A DNA stretch of 64,000 nucleotides. It comes from Rhodocollybia butyracea. Taxonomy: Eukaryota; Basidiomycota; Agaricomycetes; Agaricales; Omphalotaceae. Of the stretch, positions 1 to 10,724 are shown piece by piece (position 1 is the stretch's first letter; each line of letters begins with the position of its first letter). The stretch covers positions 83,230-147,229 of the forward strand of contig JADNRY010000157.1 of NCBI GenBank assembly GCA_015501585.1. The letters run 5' to 3'. The notes under the pieces were generated by a model. That model was not told the DNA's origin. It saw only the letters and a program-made list of their open reading frames with translations, and searched no databases. The translations under genes were made by a program, and so were the position numbers.

Positions 1-1480
1 TTGGCAGTACCATATGGGATTTTCGCAATTTCAGCAGCTACAGGGATGGTTTTTCCGGACTGGATGACACCTATGAGACGGTTTTTCTTTGGAGAATCAT
101 GTTGGACGTGACCCATAGTGATACAAATGTATGTACGGTACATAAACGAACAAAACTTTTAATGCATCGAGGTAGCATGTGACCATCGGACCATCACTTT
201 CCGTGCACCCGAGTAGTAGTCACTAGACCCTCACAAGTGGAGCAAGTTGGGTGACCATGTCAACCAGTACATCAAGGCTAGATGATGTGTACAAAGCTTT
301 CATTATGCCTATTTCCGCTTGGTTGATGTTCACTGGTATTGACCCCCACTCACTTCCTCAGCTTTAAACTTTCGCTTTGTGCGCACTGCATGCTTCCTAG
401 ATCTATATACACACATCCGTATGGATCATCAGTGTATAACAAGTCTGCCTAGGGGAGACTACTTCCTAGATACTGAGATAGCATTGGTCACTATTGCAAG
501 CAACTGAATCACTTATAGGCTCATATTTTAGTCCAGTACTACATAGCTATTTTGTATCCTGCATACTTGATTCACAGGGTAGAGTATTCTACCATGGCAT
601 GAGTTGTAAGAGCTAACAAAGTTACAGTAAGCTCACCTCAGAGTTAAGAGAACACTCTGAGGGGAGGCGCTACAACGTAAGTACAAATATAAGTAAAAAG
701 ATATACTTCCGCGCATCACACGCATACATGAAACAGTGTACAAAACATAGACTAAAGTACAGGATCAAAGAATAACTTACCGTGCGATGAGTCGCTTTGC
801 TCGACAATACGGCATTTACTTCAACATGAGTATTGGTGGTAAGAGAACCTGAGTATCATATATATCAATTATGAGTATGTCACTAGTAGGACCAGATACA
901 TACTTGCCCTCTGCTTGCAATATACTGCAAAGTATAGTCTCCACTCTATTACTAGCAAATTACAGGACTTGTACCTGCCACGCACACAGCGCGGTGGCCC
1001 ACACTCGCAAGTTCTAGCAAGAACTTGGCCAAAATGGTATGGTCTATGTATGAATTAGCATTTAACTTTATTAGTAGTGGTAGTGGTAGTATAACCGATG
1101 TGGTCTCATTTAGGAACTGCCGGGGTCCCAGCCACATGTATTGCGCCAAATACATGCCTGGGATGCATAGCCTTGATGTTGCTGTGATCAGCACTCGCCG
1201 TACCATCTCACAACATTAAGACTATACATGACCTTAGTATTGTACAAGTATAATGTTGTATAGTGGATGCTGGTGAGCATTTGGAGCAAGCGCAAGCTCT
1301 AAATCTATTGGTTTTATGATAAGGTCTCATAAGGTAATAAGGTAATAAGGGCAAATAAGGTAATTTGGTCGATAACCCCCTTTAAGTACCTTAAAGGTAG
1401 ATTAAGGTAGATTAAGATAGTTTCAATACATAAGGTAGCAATAAGGTAGCGGAGTTTAAATAAGGTCAGGTAAATTGTCA
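1..1480. other. Intergenic region, no gene recognised
   Basis: I see no convincing exon in this stretch; the short reading frames on both strands around 952-1219 are mirror images with no family resemblance. Positions about 1318-1470 hold a degenerate array rich in AAGGTA/TAAGGTAG units, a low-complexity block that may be the edge of a small repeat. A short TAAGGTA-rich patch also occurs near 12780, inside the foldback element. Confidence 0.5.
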
Positions 1481-2470
1481 CCCACCATCATTGAGCTGCT
1501 GTTGACGAAAATGGTTGGGAAAAGAAGAGGATCGTGACATCCAAAGTGATTATCGCACCTCATACGCACCCGGCACGCGCGGTGGAGGAAGGTACACGAC
1601 AGTACACGACATATGTATTAGGTGATGAGACTAGTATAAGTATCTCCATTCCGACTCGTCCATCCATGGACCGAAGCACTATAGACTTGAGGTGAACAAA
1701 GACTTGTGAGGAAGGCGACAGACCTACTAGAACTCTCAGCATACTGGGTAAGAAGACCTGGGCAAGCCTAAACGGCCCTGCAAGCCACCGTAGGCAGTTG
1801 TTTGGCCGCCTTGACTGATGGTGAATCAATATTGAGGAAGTTTATCTCGGACTGAAACGACTTGCTGGCTATCTGAGTCCGAACGATATGTCAACACTAG
1901 TCTCGTACCCAACCGTAATATTGCAGATGGACAGAACGACATCGAGTCGTCCTGGCCAGCGCTGGTTTTATTCTTTAACCAGGTTTCTTTCCTGAAGATA
2001 CACGTACATTCGCTAACCTTAATAATGACTGCTAACCACGGCGTCCATCTAAATATTTTCTCAACCAGTAGACTAACTTGTAAGGTGTATTAGTTTTGCG
2101 GAGCGCGTCTATTTTTCGTACCGATATCGGGATTCACGTGTCACTCTCCCCCGACGGCCATGGTTTTTGGAAAAACCTATTCACCTGAACATCGAACTTA
2201 CAGCTTCACTGACGCACGACCTGCTCACATGCGGGGTATTTATTGGAATAGATTTACAGTAATTGACAGTAATTCAAGCTGAAAATATGGTTTCAGGCAA
2301 ACCTGAATAATAGTCATATACGGTCGTCTCCTTCCAAAATAGGATCATGTCACTATCACTACCTCTGGTTCAAGTGAACATCTCTAAACTCATGCATCAT
2401 AATTTAAATTGGAAGACATCCCATGATTCATGAAGGCGGACAGACAGATGAGTAAAATAGTGAGGCTATC
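1480..2470. repeat. Segmental duplicate, first copy (left part)
   Basis: This stretch has an inverted homologue elsewhere in the window, in two blocks: about 1850-2440 matches the reverse complement of about 55490-56040, and about 1490-1740 matches the reverse complement of about 59280-59530. Matching landmarks include CCATCCATGGACCGAAG-like sequence at 1660 versus its complement at 59345, and TCGTCCTGGCCAGCGCTGG at 1947 versus its complement near 55900. No open exon is evident, so this is probably the 3' flank of the minus-strand gene at 2466-3415. Confidence 0.75.
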
Positions 2471-3415
2471 CTATCCTATCCTCCCGTGGCCCAACTGAGG
2501 GCATTCGTGGTCGACTTTGAGATCTCACTTGATGTAGGATTTTGCGTGACTCGTAAGTTACGAGCGTATTGGTCAAAACCCAGCTAGGTTTTCCATTGCG
2601 AGTCAGACGCAATCCTCGGTCTGGAATTGTTGGGTGAATGATTGTATCGCCATCCAGATCCACTCCCTGCCAACCCATTCGACCTGTCTCCAACACCTTC
2701 CACACCCAGACCTGAAAGCCACCATCCAGCATGTTACGATGGATATAAATTGTACCCTCTCTTAAATTACCCCATCTCCCGATGGGAACGTCAATATCGT
2801 TAGGACTCTGACTGGTATACCAAGCTGTCAGACCTTGGCTACCACGAGATGAAAATGGAGCAGTCGACATCCTTCCATGTCCAGAGGCACCTCCGATGAT
2901 GGGAGGCGCTTCCGGCTTGATATAGAATTTTGGGGGTGTTTGAGGTGGGACGAAGCTCACCAGTTGGCCCGCCGGGCCAGATGTACCTGGTGCTGGAGTT
3001 GCGCCCCTTGCTGACCCCGGTCCTGACCACAAGTTAGTTAACAGTTGGAGATCCGGAAAACGAACACGCCTGACGTTCTTTCATTATCCCTTTGCCCTTG
3101 GCCACAGCCTGTCCTGGCTCATTAGTTCTAAGAAGTGAATAAGAATCCTTATCATTATATATCGATGTCATACACACCGCCCTCTGCTTAATGTCTGAAT
3201 GAGAAATATGGCTACCAGAAAACAATGACCTACCGAACCGGTTCGTAGTCGTCCGTTTGCCAGACTATGTTGTCTTCGTCTACCTCAAAGTATGAGTAGC
3301 CATACTTTTCATCCATAAAATATTCGGTGGTCTATATGTCCGTTCGAGTGGAGTCCTAACTTCTGTTAGAGGATGTGCGACTCACAGTACGATCGGTAGC
3401 GGCTTCCGGATTCAT
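2466..3415 (-). CDS. Unrecognised protein, at least three exons
   Basis: Proposed structure on the minus strand: exon 1 at 3415-3386 (MNPEAATDRT, GTGAGT donor), exon 2 at 3331-3234 (TTEYFMDEKYGYSYFEVDED and following acidic/aromatic residues, GTAGGT donor), then a last exon from about 3015 to 2466. The last exon starts Gly/Pro/Ala-rich and ends in a compact aromatic region with GGFQVWVWKVLE and GKPSWVLTNTLVTYESRK. Exon phases between exons 2 and 3 do not join cleanly by eye, so that junction is uncertain. I do not recognise the family and see no signal peptide or membrane segment. The exon is real in the sense that its protein sequence is conserved, with differences, in the second copy at 55063-55460, where it is cut from its 5' part. 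Exon 2 has no counterpart in that copy. Confidence 0.55.
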
Positions 3416-5258
3416 GTTGGGAGTGAGGCCAGGCTGAAATATGATACATTTATACCCGCTCTAGATCTATGAAGGACCACATGTGCTCTATTCACGATTT
3501 CTGAAAATCAATCACAGATGAATTATTGATAGTCGAGATACTACAGCTGGCTTCCATTGTGTTCTGATTTTTCGCTGTTGTATTCCGATGTCAGAGTTTG
3601 TCCGATGGAGTCGGATGTAGGAACCTACTGATGTGTTATGTCCGATCTGCCGATCTCGATTACTTTCTGCGGTCAGTCAGTATAAGAAACTTCAACTTTA
3701 ACTTACTAGAACTCGCTTTGGCCACACGTCCTGAAGCGTGAAACATTGCATAAGGCTTTACGAAAATAAATCGGGGAGTCTAGGAGTCAAACCTTGCATG
3801 CAAGCACCAATCATATTTTTGTTACATGACGAGCATAAGTATGACAGTATAACACGTTTCCCCAGGGTAAAGTCTATAGCACTTATTGTAACTTGATCCA
3901 GCGCGATTATTACCATCTTAGCAATTCTGATGCTCTGCCTTCCGACATTTTTGGGACGACTTCGCACGCAATCCTTCCATCTCTTTGGCTATTCACGGCA
4001 ACATCCGCTTCTTGATTTCCAGAAGAGTGTTTTCTCTGACGGGGTATCTTCCCAGTGGCTGATGATATACTACTTACTTTGGATCTACAACAAAGTAGTT
4101 CTATACTAATATAGTGCAGAAAATCGGAACATGACCCACGAAATGGATCATGTTTTGCAAATGGCAAAGGTGAATCAGAGGCGGAATTAATATCATCATT
4201 GCCCGAAAAAGAGTAGTGTGAATATAAAGATGGAGAGAAAAACTGTGGAAAAACTTCACTTCTAGAACGCAAGCACTCCCCAAGCGACAACTGAGGAGTA
4301 GTCCCGACGAGAGACAGTAGATACTATAATATCTCGTGAGTGTAAGACGCCAATAATTGCCCAACGTATCAAGTAGTATAATAAACGTCAGTCAGGATTG
4401 ATTTTCAGAGAATTATACGGTGGGCTCACGGTGGGAAGAGGCACCCAGTAAACTACTTATCTAGTGGAAGAATAGACTCGAGCCAGTAGTTTCTTGTTGA
4501 CACTTTGATGACTGACGATCAGCTGTGCTTCTTTTGACTTAGAGAAATACGAAAAATTAGAGGGTTTTGAACGTCCATTTAGGAAAAATGTAAATAGATA
4601 GAAAGTTGCGCATTAAGAGTGCGAGAAACGAGTTTGTTACTGATTTGTTATACCTTAACTCGTTCTTGAGATATTCAGTGATCTTTATCGCAGAGTCAAG
4701 CAGAATTAGGGTTAGGAGTTACGGCAAGCAGCTTGCCGAGTTCGTGCAGACGAAATTCTTCACCCCATTCACTGGCACAGTGAGCTTGAGCAACAACAAG
4801 CTCGACATAGTACTCTCGAAATGTCCTATTTTTGGGGGCATTTTCATAAAGGAAAGTTGATAGAGCAGTTTTGGGTAAGATGAACAGTGGTTTTACCTCG
4901 TAGTATGTTCTTTCCAGTAAGTTTCTGGTTCTCCCTCAGTCTAGAACACCAAATATCTTGCATGAGAGCCTTTCAGCTTTTTTCAGATGCCTTTTGTCAA
5001 GTACTTGAGGTATTTGGGAGGCATGAGACGGAAGTGTAAGGCAAGTGCTGGAAATGATCGACACATTTCTCCTGGACAAACCAACACAAATTTCAAAAAG
5101 AAAAAAATAGCTCGTTATTCATGGAAAGTCAACGAAGATTTCTAGCTACTTCATAAGGTTGTACAATGAGTTTGGAAACACTATGAATCGAGAATAATGG
5201 CCAAGTCCAAAGAAGCATGTGATTTAAATCCGACCCGCTAAAACAGCCGGATTAAGTT

Positions 5259-5323
5259 CCAGTCCCTCTGCCGAGGGTGTGATTTCACATCACAACTCTA
5301 CAGCAGGGACTGGTTCGAGTCTA
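5259..5323 (+). other. Hairpin with tRNA T-arm-like 3' end, copy 1
   Basis: CCAGTCCCT at 5259-5267 pairs with AGGGACTGG at 5305-5313, and an inner TGTGAT/ATCACA hairpin lies between them. The 3' strand runs directly into TTCGAGTCTA, which fits a Pol III B box. ACTGG-TTCGAGT-CTAGT can itself fold as a T-arm with a 7-nt loop. A second copy with a different stem sequence but the same flanks (AAGTTCCAGTC before, GACTGGTTCGAGTCTA after) is at 9701-9782. I cannot fit a full cloverleaf. Confidence 0.4.
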
Positions 5324-5423
5324 GTGGAAGAAAGCCTTTGAGGTATTTCTGGCACCATCATCCAAAACTATAGGTAATCCAGCCTCGTAGCACCGTCCGA
5401 TTCCCCTGGAATTCGCCACATAC

Positions 5424-5678
5424 GTGCGCATACCAAGTGTCTTGCTGCTCTCCGAGTTTTGCGGACAAAAGTACTATTTCTCATTGTTGGTGTGGACAAC
5501 GATGACGAGACTTGCGGCTGTGCCATTCAGTCACAGCCTCCATCACGGCCTGCTGCCGGACAGCCACAGTTCTGTAGATGAGCATACCTTACTCTCCAAA
5601 GATACCGGCAAACCCACTGATTCACCCCGTACACTACTGCAGAGTGCCGTGATAAGAAGCAGCCTCCGGTATGCATAG
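5424..5678 (+). pseudogene. Fragment related to the gene at 61780-63920
   Basis: The reading frame contains VDEHTLLSKDTGKPTDSPRT, which lines up with DEVSHTLLSRDADKPTGSRR in exon 2 of the gene near the right end of the window. The homology stops after this segment and the downstream exons are not found next to it, so this is best read as a remnant in the first copy of the duplicated locus. A start, splice sites and downstream exons are not supported. Confidence 0.4.
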
Positions 5679-5699
5679 TGGGAGATTGGAGGCTGCGAG

Positions 5700-7840
5700 G
5701 ACATACTACATGATCTTCTGGACTTATTTTCGAATGGAAATTTGGTACTGAGAACAATGTGCGCTAAAGGAGATATAAATGCTGACTAGAAAAGCGGAGG
5801 ATAAACACATACATGTCGATGTGATCATGTGTAAAGATTTAGGTCTTCCTGATACCGCTGGTTTGGGGTTTGGAAACAGAACTGTCATCCTCAGATGCGT
5901 TCCAGCGAAGGTCTAGGGTTTTCTGCCTACATCCTGTAAATTATTAGAAAATTCAGGTTAAGCTAACGACTGAGAGGAGAATCGCGAACCAGAGTTTCTA
6001 ACTTGGAAGTACGGGTCGATTGAGTGTCTTGTGCCTAAACTATGAAATTGTAATTTGTGAGGAGAGCCAAATGGATGAGTGAGACATACGGGGAATGTCT
6101 TTCCACGCTTTGATGGTATATAACATTCTTCTTGTGCAGCAGGGTGACTTGTTGCCCACACGAGGGGATTCAGATTCAGTTATTAGAGTTTAAGTTAATG
6201 AGGGTGAATTGCAGGCTTCAAGGTTTGCCGGCTTGTCCAATATCCTTCCCACAGTCGACCAGCGTTCAGGACTCTCTATCATGATCGAAGATTCGATGTC
6301 TGCGAGCTTAGGCGAAAAATTTAAATCTCTCATGGAGTTGTTCTTCGGGGACTTCACCTCCTTCTCGCAACAGCCTTAACACCCGCTCTATGACACATCA
6401 AGATGTACAACAGACTGCCTTTGAGACGTGGTTGAATAGTTATATTTCACGATCGGTGGCTCACATCCCACAGCGTTAACCGCAATAACACCCGCTCCTC
6501 GCTTCAGAAATCCTGAGACGAGCAACTCAAGAGTGAAGCAAATATTCAAGAAGAATACGCGTAGAATGGTTATTTATATGCAAAGTCAATTGCTGCCTCG
6601 GCATAGTCTGAGAGTCAGATGAGGGTTGGTAGTGTGAGTTTTGGGAAAGCGTGGGTTGAGGATGCTAAGGTTCATATGGATGAGAAGTTGAGGAGCGGAG
6701 CATGCGAAGGGAGACTATGCGAAGCTGGTAGGAAGGGGAAGGTGGTGTATAACAAGGTTAATGGGAGCTGTGAACAGTTTAAAAAACGTTATCGTAGATT
6801 TCCATAAGGCGAAAAGATAGCTCAGAAGAGCTTGAACAACTGCATAACAAATATTCAAATGCGAGAGGCAAGGAATTCAAGCGGATGTTGATAAGTCGTT
6901 CACGCGTCTTCTAAATGCTACAACGAAGTATTAGGACAAGTATTTTGTTCAGCTCTATGTGTTGAACACTCGGAAGGAGTCTATACACGAACTACTTAGG
7001 CGAAAAAAAGAATCCTTGTTGAGTTTTGCTTACCGTCTACATCCATCTTATCCTCAATTTAACATGGATGTAACTCGAATCAAACTATAGACATATTCTC
7101 GCTAGAGGAGCAATGTATATAAGAATATAAGAAACAGTCAAAGTCTCGAACGTCGAGAGTACTTACTGGAGAAAATGCCCAGTCGACTTGATATTAATAC
7201 TGCCCTTCCCAGCTCCAAAGGAGACTGGGAACTGTAAGTAACTACTTCGATGATATTCGCCCCTGTTGAAGCTTGAAGTTTCGATTCCAGTGGTTGTATA
7301 TTTGTATAACTTGAATCAGTGGTTGATGGCCTGGTATAATGAAGTTGAAGCCCATTCACCTATTTGGGATAAGCCCGAATTTATAGCAGTCGGAAGAAGC
7401 CCGTACTGCACCAGAGGGAGAGATCCCAAAGGAAAGGAGGTCAGAGTCGAGAACATCGGAGCACGTGCTGACACGTCACCAAGGATGAAGACCGTCTACC
7501 AAATTTGGATGCTGTATTTTCCGTGGTTCATCAGATTACATAAACTCTTTGTAGACTCAAACCAGTCACCGTTGGGACATCACGTGCATCGTTTGATGAT
7601 AAGTCGATCAAAGAGCCGCGATTGCGGCGACTGGAAATTAATCTGGTGATTTGGGAGACATAGCTTTTTTTCACATGGCACTTATGAACTTAGACAAAAT
7701 TTTCGAAGTAAATTATTCAAACATGTGGAATGAGAATTCTAAATACACAGTTCTTTGAAGATTTTGTACCTCATAACTGACCAGTTTTCCTTTTTTTAAT
7801 CACATTGGTGATGGCGGAGCTAAAGCCAAAATACTTCTGA
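5700..7840. other. Stretch without a recognisable gene
   Basis: There are several short reading frames, the longest at 7266-7649 (plus strand, 127 codons, with PEFIAVGRSPYCTRGRDPKG and a Trp/Phe-rich end), but none has a family signature or obvious splice partners. The 7266-7649 frame has somewhat protein-like composition and could be an exon of an unrecognised gene. Confidence 0.35.
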
Positions 7841-7878
7841 GATTGATAAGCTTCCGCTCCTTCCTTCACCTAACAACC

Positions 7879-8553
7879 ATGCCCCCGAAAAGCACAAAAA
7901 GACAACGAAGAAACTCTGATGCAGACTACGCACCTCCTCCATCCATCAGATATCCAAAGAAAGCCCGATATGAATCCCCTGATCCTGATTTGTTTGCTGC
8001 AACCAGCAGTGCCCCTGCCTCTCCTGAGCAAGGCCCCTCAAGACTAGCTGAGAATGATGAAGATATTCCCCAGCTGCCACTTTTTTCATTTCCAACCCCA
8101 CCAGCACCTGCCAGCCCCCCGCCTTCTATGGTCAGGCCTCCAAGCTCACCTCCTGAATGGCAGCAGACCCCTATTCAGAAAATTCAGCGTCCCGGCCGGC
8201 CAAAGAAGAGCCCAAGGAAGGGACTAGGTTCAACTTCATTTCAAAGATTGCATGAGGCTGAAGCAAGGAGCAGAATGACTGCCGAAACTGACCGGAAGCT
8301 GGAAGAAAAGAGATTGCAGAAAGCCAAAGCTGAGGCAAAGCGCAATGCAGATGAGCAGATAAAGCGCAAAGGTCAACTTCACCAACTTCTTGGACATATT
8401 GCTAATATCAGATATGCAAGGCATAAAGAATGCTTACCATTCCCAATGCATCAGTTGCAGGCACCGCGCGAAGAAATCCGCTCTGAATTGCCTCCTCAAT
8501 ATTTTCCTTGCGCTTGTCACCGACGAAACGGTGATAAAACTCAAAGCGCGTAG
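7879..8553 (+). CDS. AT-hook-like proline-rich protein, possibly truncated
   Basis: The second ATG (7879, MPPKSTKRQRRNSDADYAPP) is preferred because it gives a typical basic nuclear N terminus. The protein is basic at the start, Pro/Ser-rich in the middle (many PPAPASPPP-type runs), carries RPGRPKKSPRKG, which fits an AT-hook core, and then a highly charged helical stretch rich in Arg, Lys, Glu and Ala (coiled-coil-like) to about position 8370. From about 8405 onward the frame is the antisense of the RecQ-like helicase remnant, so the C-terminal 45 or so residues are doubtful and the true exon may end by splicing before that. The natural role would be DNA or chromatin binding, an inference from motif and composition only. 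Confidence 0.5.
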   Translation: MPPKSTKRQRRNSDADYAPPPSIRYPKKARYESPDPDLFAATSSAPASPEQGPSRLAENDEDIPQLPLFSFPTPPAPASPPPSMVRPPSSPPEWQQTPIQKIQRPGRPKKSPRKGLGSTSFQRLHEAEARSRMTAETDRKLEEKRLQKAKAEAKRNADEQIKRKGQLHQLLGHIANIRYARHKECLPFPMHQLQAPREEIRSELPPQYFPCACHRRNGDKTQSA

Positions 8554-9484
8554 CGGATATCTCTTCAGGAGCATGCTCACGCAGGAAGTCTTGTATCCGC
8601 TCAGCTTCCATACAGCTATTGACGTATATTAGGGTTTGCTGGAAGTCATCTGGGCCAGCAGGATTTTTTGGGAAAAGTGAGAGAAGGTCTGCATAGGAGT
8701 CGGGCGGGTGTTGCAAAAGGCATACAGAGAGCGATACATTGCCTTTAGCATTTGATACAGAGATGTGCTCGCAACCGTGAGCGGCACTCATACCAAGCTT
8801 GTCTTCGATGTCCAGGATAACCTCGGGTGCTACCGTCGCCGATGCTGCAAGAACTGGCAAACCTTGTGGTAACTGCCCAAGTAGTGCTGAGATCTGGCGG
8901 AACTTTGGGTGGAAATCATCGGTCCCCCATTCGGATATGTTGTGCACTTCATCGACAACAGCTGCAATAATATTCCTTTGAAATTTCGGGTTCTCGAGGA
9001 CATGCTCATGGAAATTCTTCTCCAGCAACATTTCAGGACCTACAAATCCGATGTGATATTGGCCATTTCCAAATGCCTAGTGCTTCAAGTAAGTATTGAG
9101 GACTGTATTGAGCTTGAAGAACACGCACCGAAAGATCATTACTCAGATTTTCATTATCTCCAGTCAGTGCTACAGCAGGTACCCCTATTGCATTCAAGTC
9201 CTTGGCATCAATCCAGTGAGAGGCCCTAGGACCAGAATAATCTTTTGGGCATTCTTCTTGGTTACTCCAGGTTGCCAGTGGTACAAAAGAGGGTAATAGA
9301 ATGCTAGTAGAGTTTTGCCTCCTCCTGTAGGGATGTCGAGGAAGGTATTTTTCCCTAGAAGGATGTTTTGCCTGGCTTTCTGTTGGTGGTCATGCAGCAA
9401 AGGAATATTAAAGAGCTTGCAGAGTGTTTCGGACGCCAGCTGGCTCTTGGCAACGTCAATCGTGGTCACTGGACAATATGCCAT
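8445..9484 (-). pseudogene. RecQ-like DEAH helicase remnant
   Basis: The 5' part, with a plausible start at 9484 (MAYCPVTTIDVAKSQ), contains Walker A DIPTGGGKTLLAFYYPLL near 9331 and motif Ia-like IILVLGPLTGL. After a small frameshift near 9215-9225 the text continues as NAIGVPAVALTG, then a short intron (GTGCGT to ACTAG, about 9125-9075). The next exon carries GFVGPEMLLEKN, the DEVH box (AAVVDEVHNISEWG, near 8953), the motif III-like AASATV, and TLIYVNS followed by ATDALGM. The frame then meets a GTAAGC donor at about 8445. The remaining C-terminal helicase motifs and RQC region are not present; the sequence beyond is the plus-strand AT-hook-like ORF. RecQ-type genes unwind DNA and multiply in many basidiomycete genomes. 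This copy is incomplete and probably non-functional. Confidence 0.75.
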
Positions 9485-9700
9485 AACTATAGAGTCTGGG
9501 ACATAAATCATACGTTGTGGAATGAATTCAAATGCTATCAAATTTTCGACACTTACTCGAATTCTACAGTGAAAATCTGCAGACAACTGTCTCTTCAGAA
9601 TTTTCTTACTGACAGTTTGAATAATTTGCCTTCGAAGATTTCTCTAAGTCCAGAAGTGCTGTGTGAAAAAACGCTCAGTGTACTAAGCTACGGTTAAAAA

Positions 9701-9782
9701 GTTCCAGTCGGCTGTTCAGCCCGTCTTTTGATCGACTATCATCAAAATGACCGGGCCATACAAAGCCGACTGGTTCGAGTCT
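9701..9782 (+). other. Hairpin with tRNA T-arm-like 3' end, copy 2
   Basis: CCAGTCGGCT at 9703-9712 pairs over 10 bp with AGCCGACTGG at 9763-9772, with an inner GCCCG/CGGGC pairing. As in copy 1 (5259-5323) the 3' strand continues into TTCGAGTCTA. The stem sequences differ between copies but pairing is kept, which is compensatory change. It lies just upstream of the RecQ-like remnant, outside any exon I can support. Confidence 0.4.
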
Positions 9783-10032
9783 AAACTCTTTGTCGCTTGA
9801 ACCCACACTATGCATAATCACTAAGTTGAAGTAGGTAGAGTAGTAATGGAATCTCTTGATGGTGAACTTTTGTCTCTTGTCGAGGCACCGCGACAACACA
9901 AACGCAAACATGAATCTGAAAAGTCTGTAGCAACTTGACTTCGAACCAATTGCAATACAAGTACTCACATTTCTCTAGAGATGTTGTGGATGGACTTAAG
10001 CTTCACAAGGAGGGGCAAGTGTATCTTATCCC

Positions 10033-10506
10033 TTGTTATTTGTGCCATTTAGTTTGATGCTTTACTTTAGATATGAACTCGAGCATGAGATGATTCTTGC
10101 TGAGAGGGCAGAAAAAAACCAAAATGGCCTCAACAGGAGGACACTGTCGATTGTTGTGTGTGACGGCGCTGCTTCTCTGTTGCCACATAACATCCACCGC
10201 TCCACGCCAACAATCTTTGGCCGCGTACTCACCCCTGAGTCGTCCCGAGATGGTTACAAGTACCCTTTCAGTGCTCCTACACCAAAGCCCGCTGCAGATG
10301 TTGCGACCCCCAGTCTCGAAGTCCCTTTCAGCGCACCAACGCCAAGACCGTTCCAAGAAGCAGCGTCCTTTTTCTGTGCTCCTACCTCAGAGCCCTTTAA
10401 AGCATCAACTCCCCTGTTTGCCTGTTCCCTAGCGCTGCAAACTGATCTCGAAGCCACTCTCTTCAACCTAGAACATTGTCAATTATCTCGTCGTCTGGTC
10501 CTATGA
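10033..10506 (+). CDS. Low-complexity ORF with PFSAPTP repeats, doubtful
   Basis: The frame contains three imperfect repeats of about 22 residues around PFSAPTPKP, PFSAPTPRP and FFCAPTSEPF. There is no domain I recognise. The repetitive DNA makes long frames on both strands here, so it may be a repeat remnant rather than a gene. The next supported coding stretch begins at about 10725 in another frame. Confidence 0.25.
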   Translation: MLFVPFSLMLYFRYELEHEMILAERAEKNQNGLNRRTLSIVVCDGAASLLPHNIHRSTPTIFGRVLTPESSRDGYKYPFSAPTPKPAADVATPSLEVPFSAPTPRPFQEAASFFCAPTSEPFKASTPLFACSLALQTDLEATLFNLEHCQLSRRLVL

Positions 10507-10724
10507 TTAATGAAAATGTCATGGTTTGAACAGTATATCAAGGGAATGTGGGTTAGATATCCGATTGGCCCTGAAAAATACGAGTAAAAGGTCGAAATTT
10601 TCTCGTTTGCCCATACCATCTATAGACTAATTTTGATGTTAGCACTTTCGAGACCTACGGTGGAGCCATACAAGATCGATGGAGCTATATATAATCGAAA
10701 GCTAGAGTTGGTATGCGGCAGTGT

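Larger units (their letters stand above)
3416..5700. repeat. Segmental duplicate, first copy (right part)
   Basis: About 3380-4470 resembles 60800-61770 in direct orientation (shared GCGCGATTATTACCATCTTA at 3900 and 61148, and shared ATACATTTATACCCGCTCTA near 3450 and 60870). A further block near 5575-5640 resembles about 62036-62105, the second exon of the gene at the right end. The copies differ by many substitutions and indels, so the duplication is not recent. No intact gene is visible between 3416 and 5424. Confidence 0.7.
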
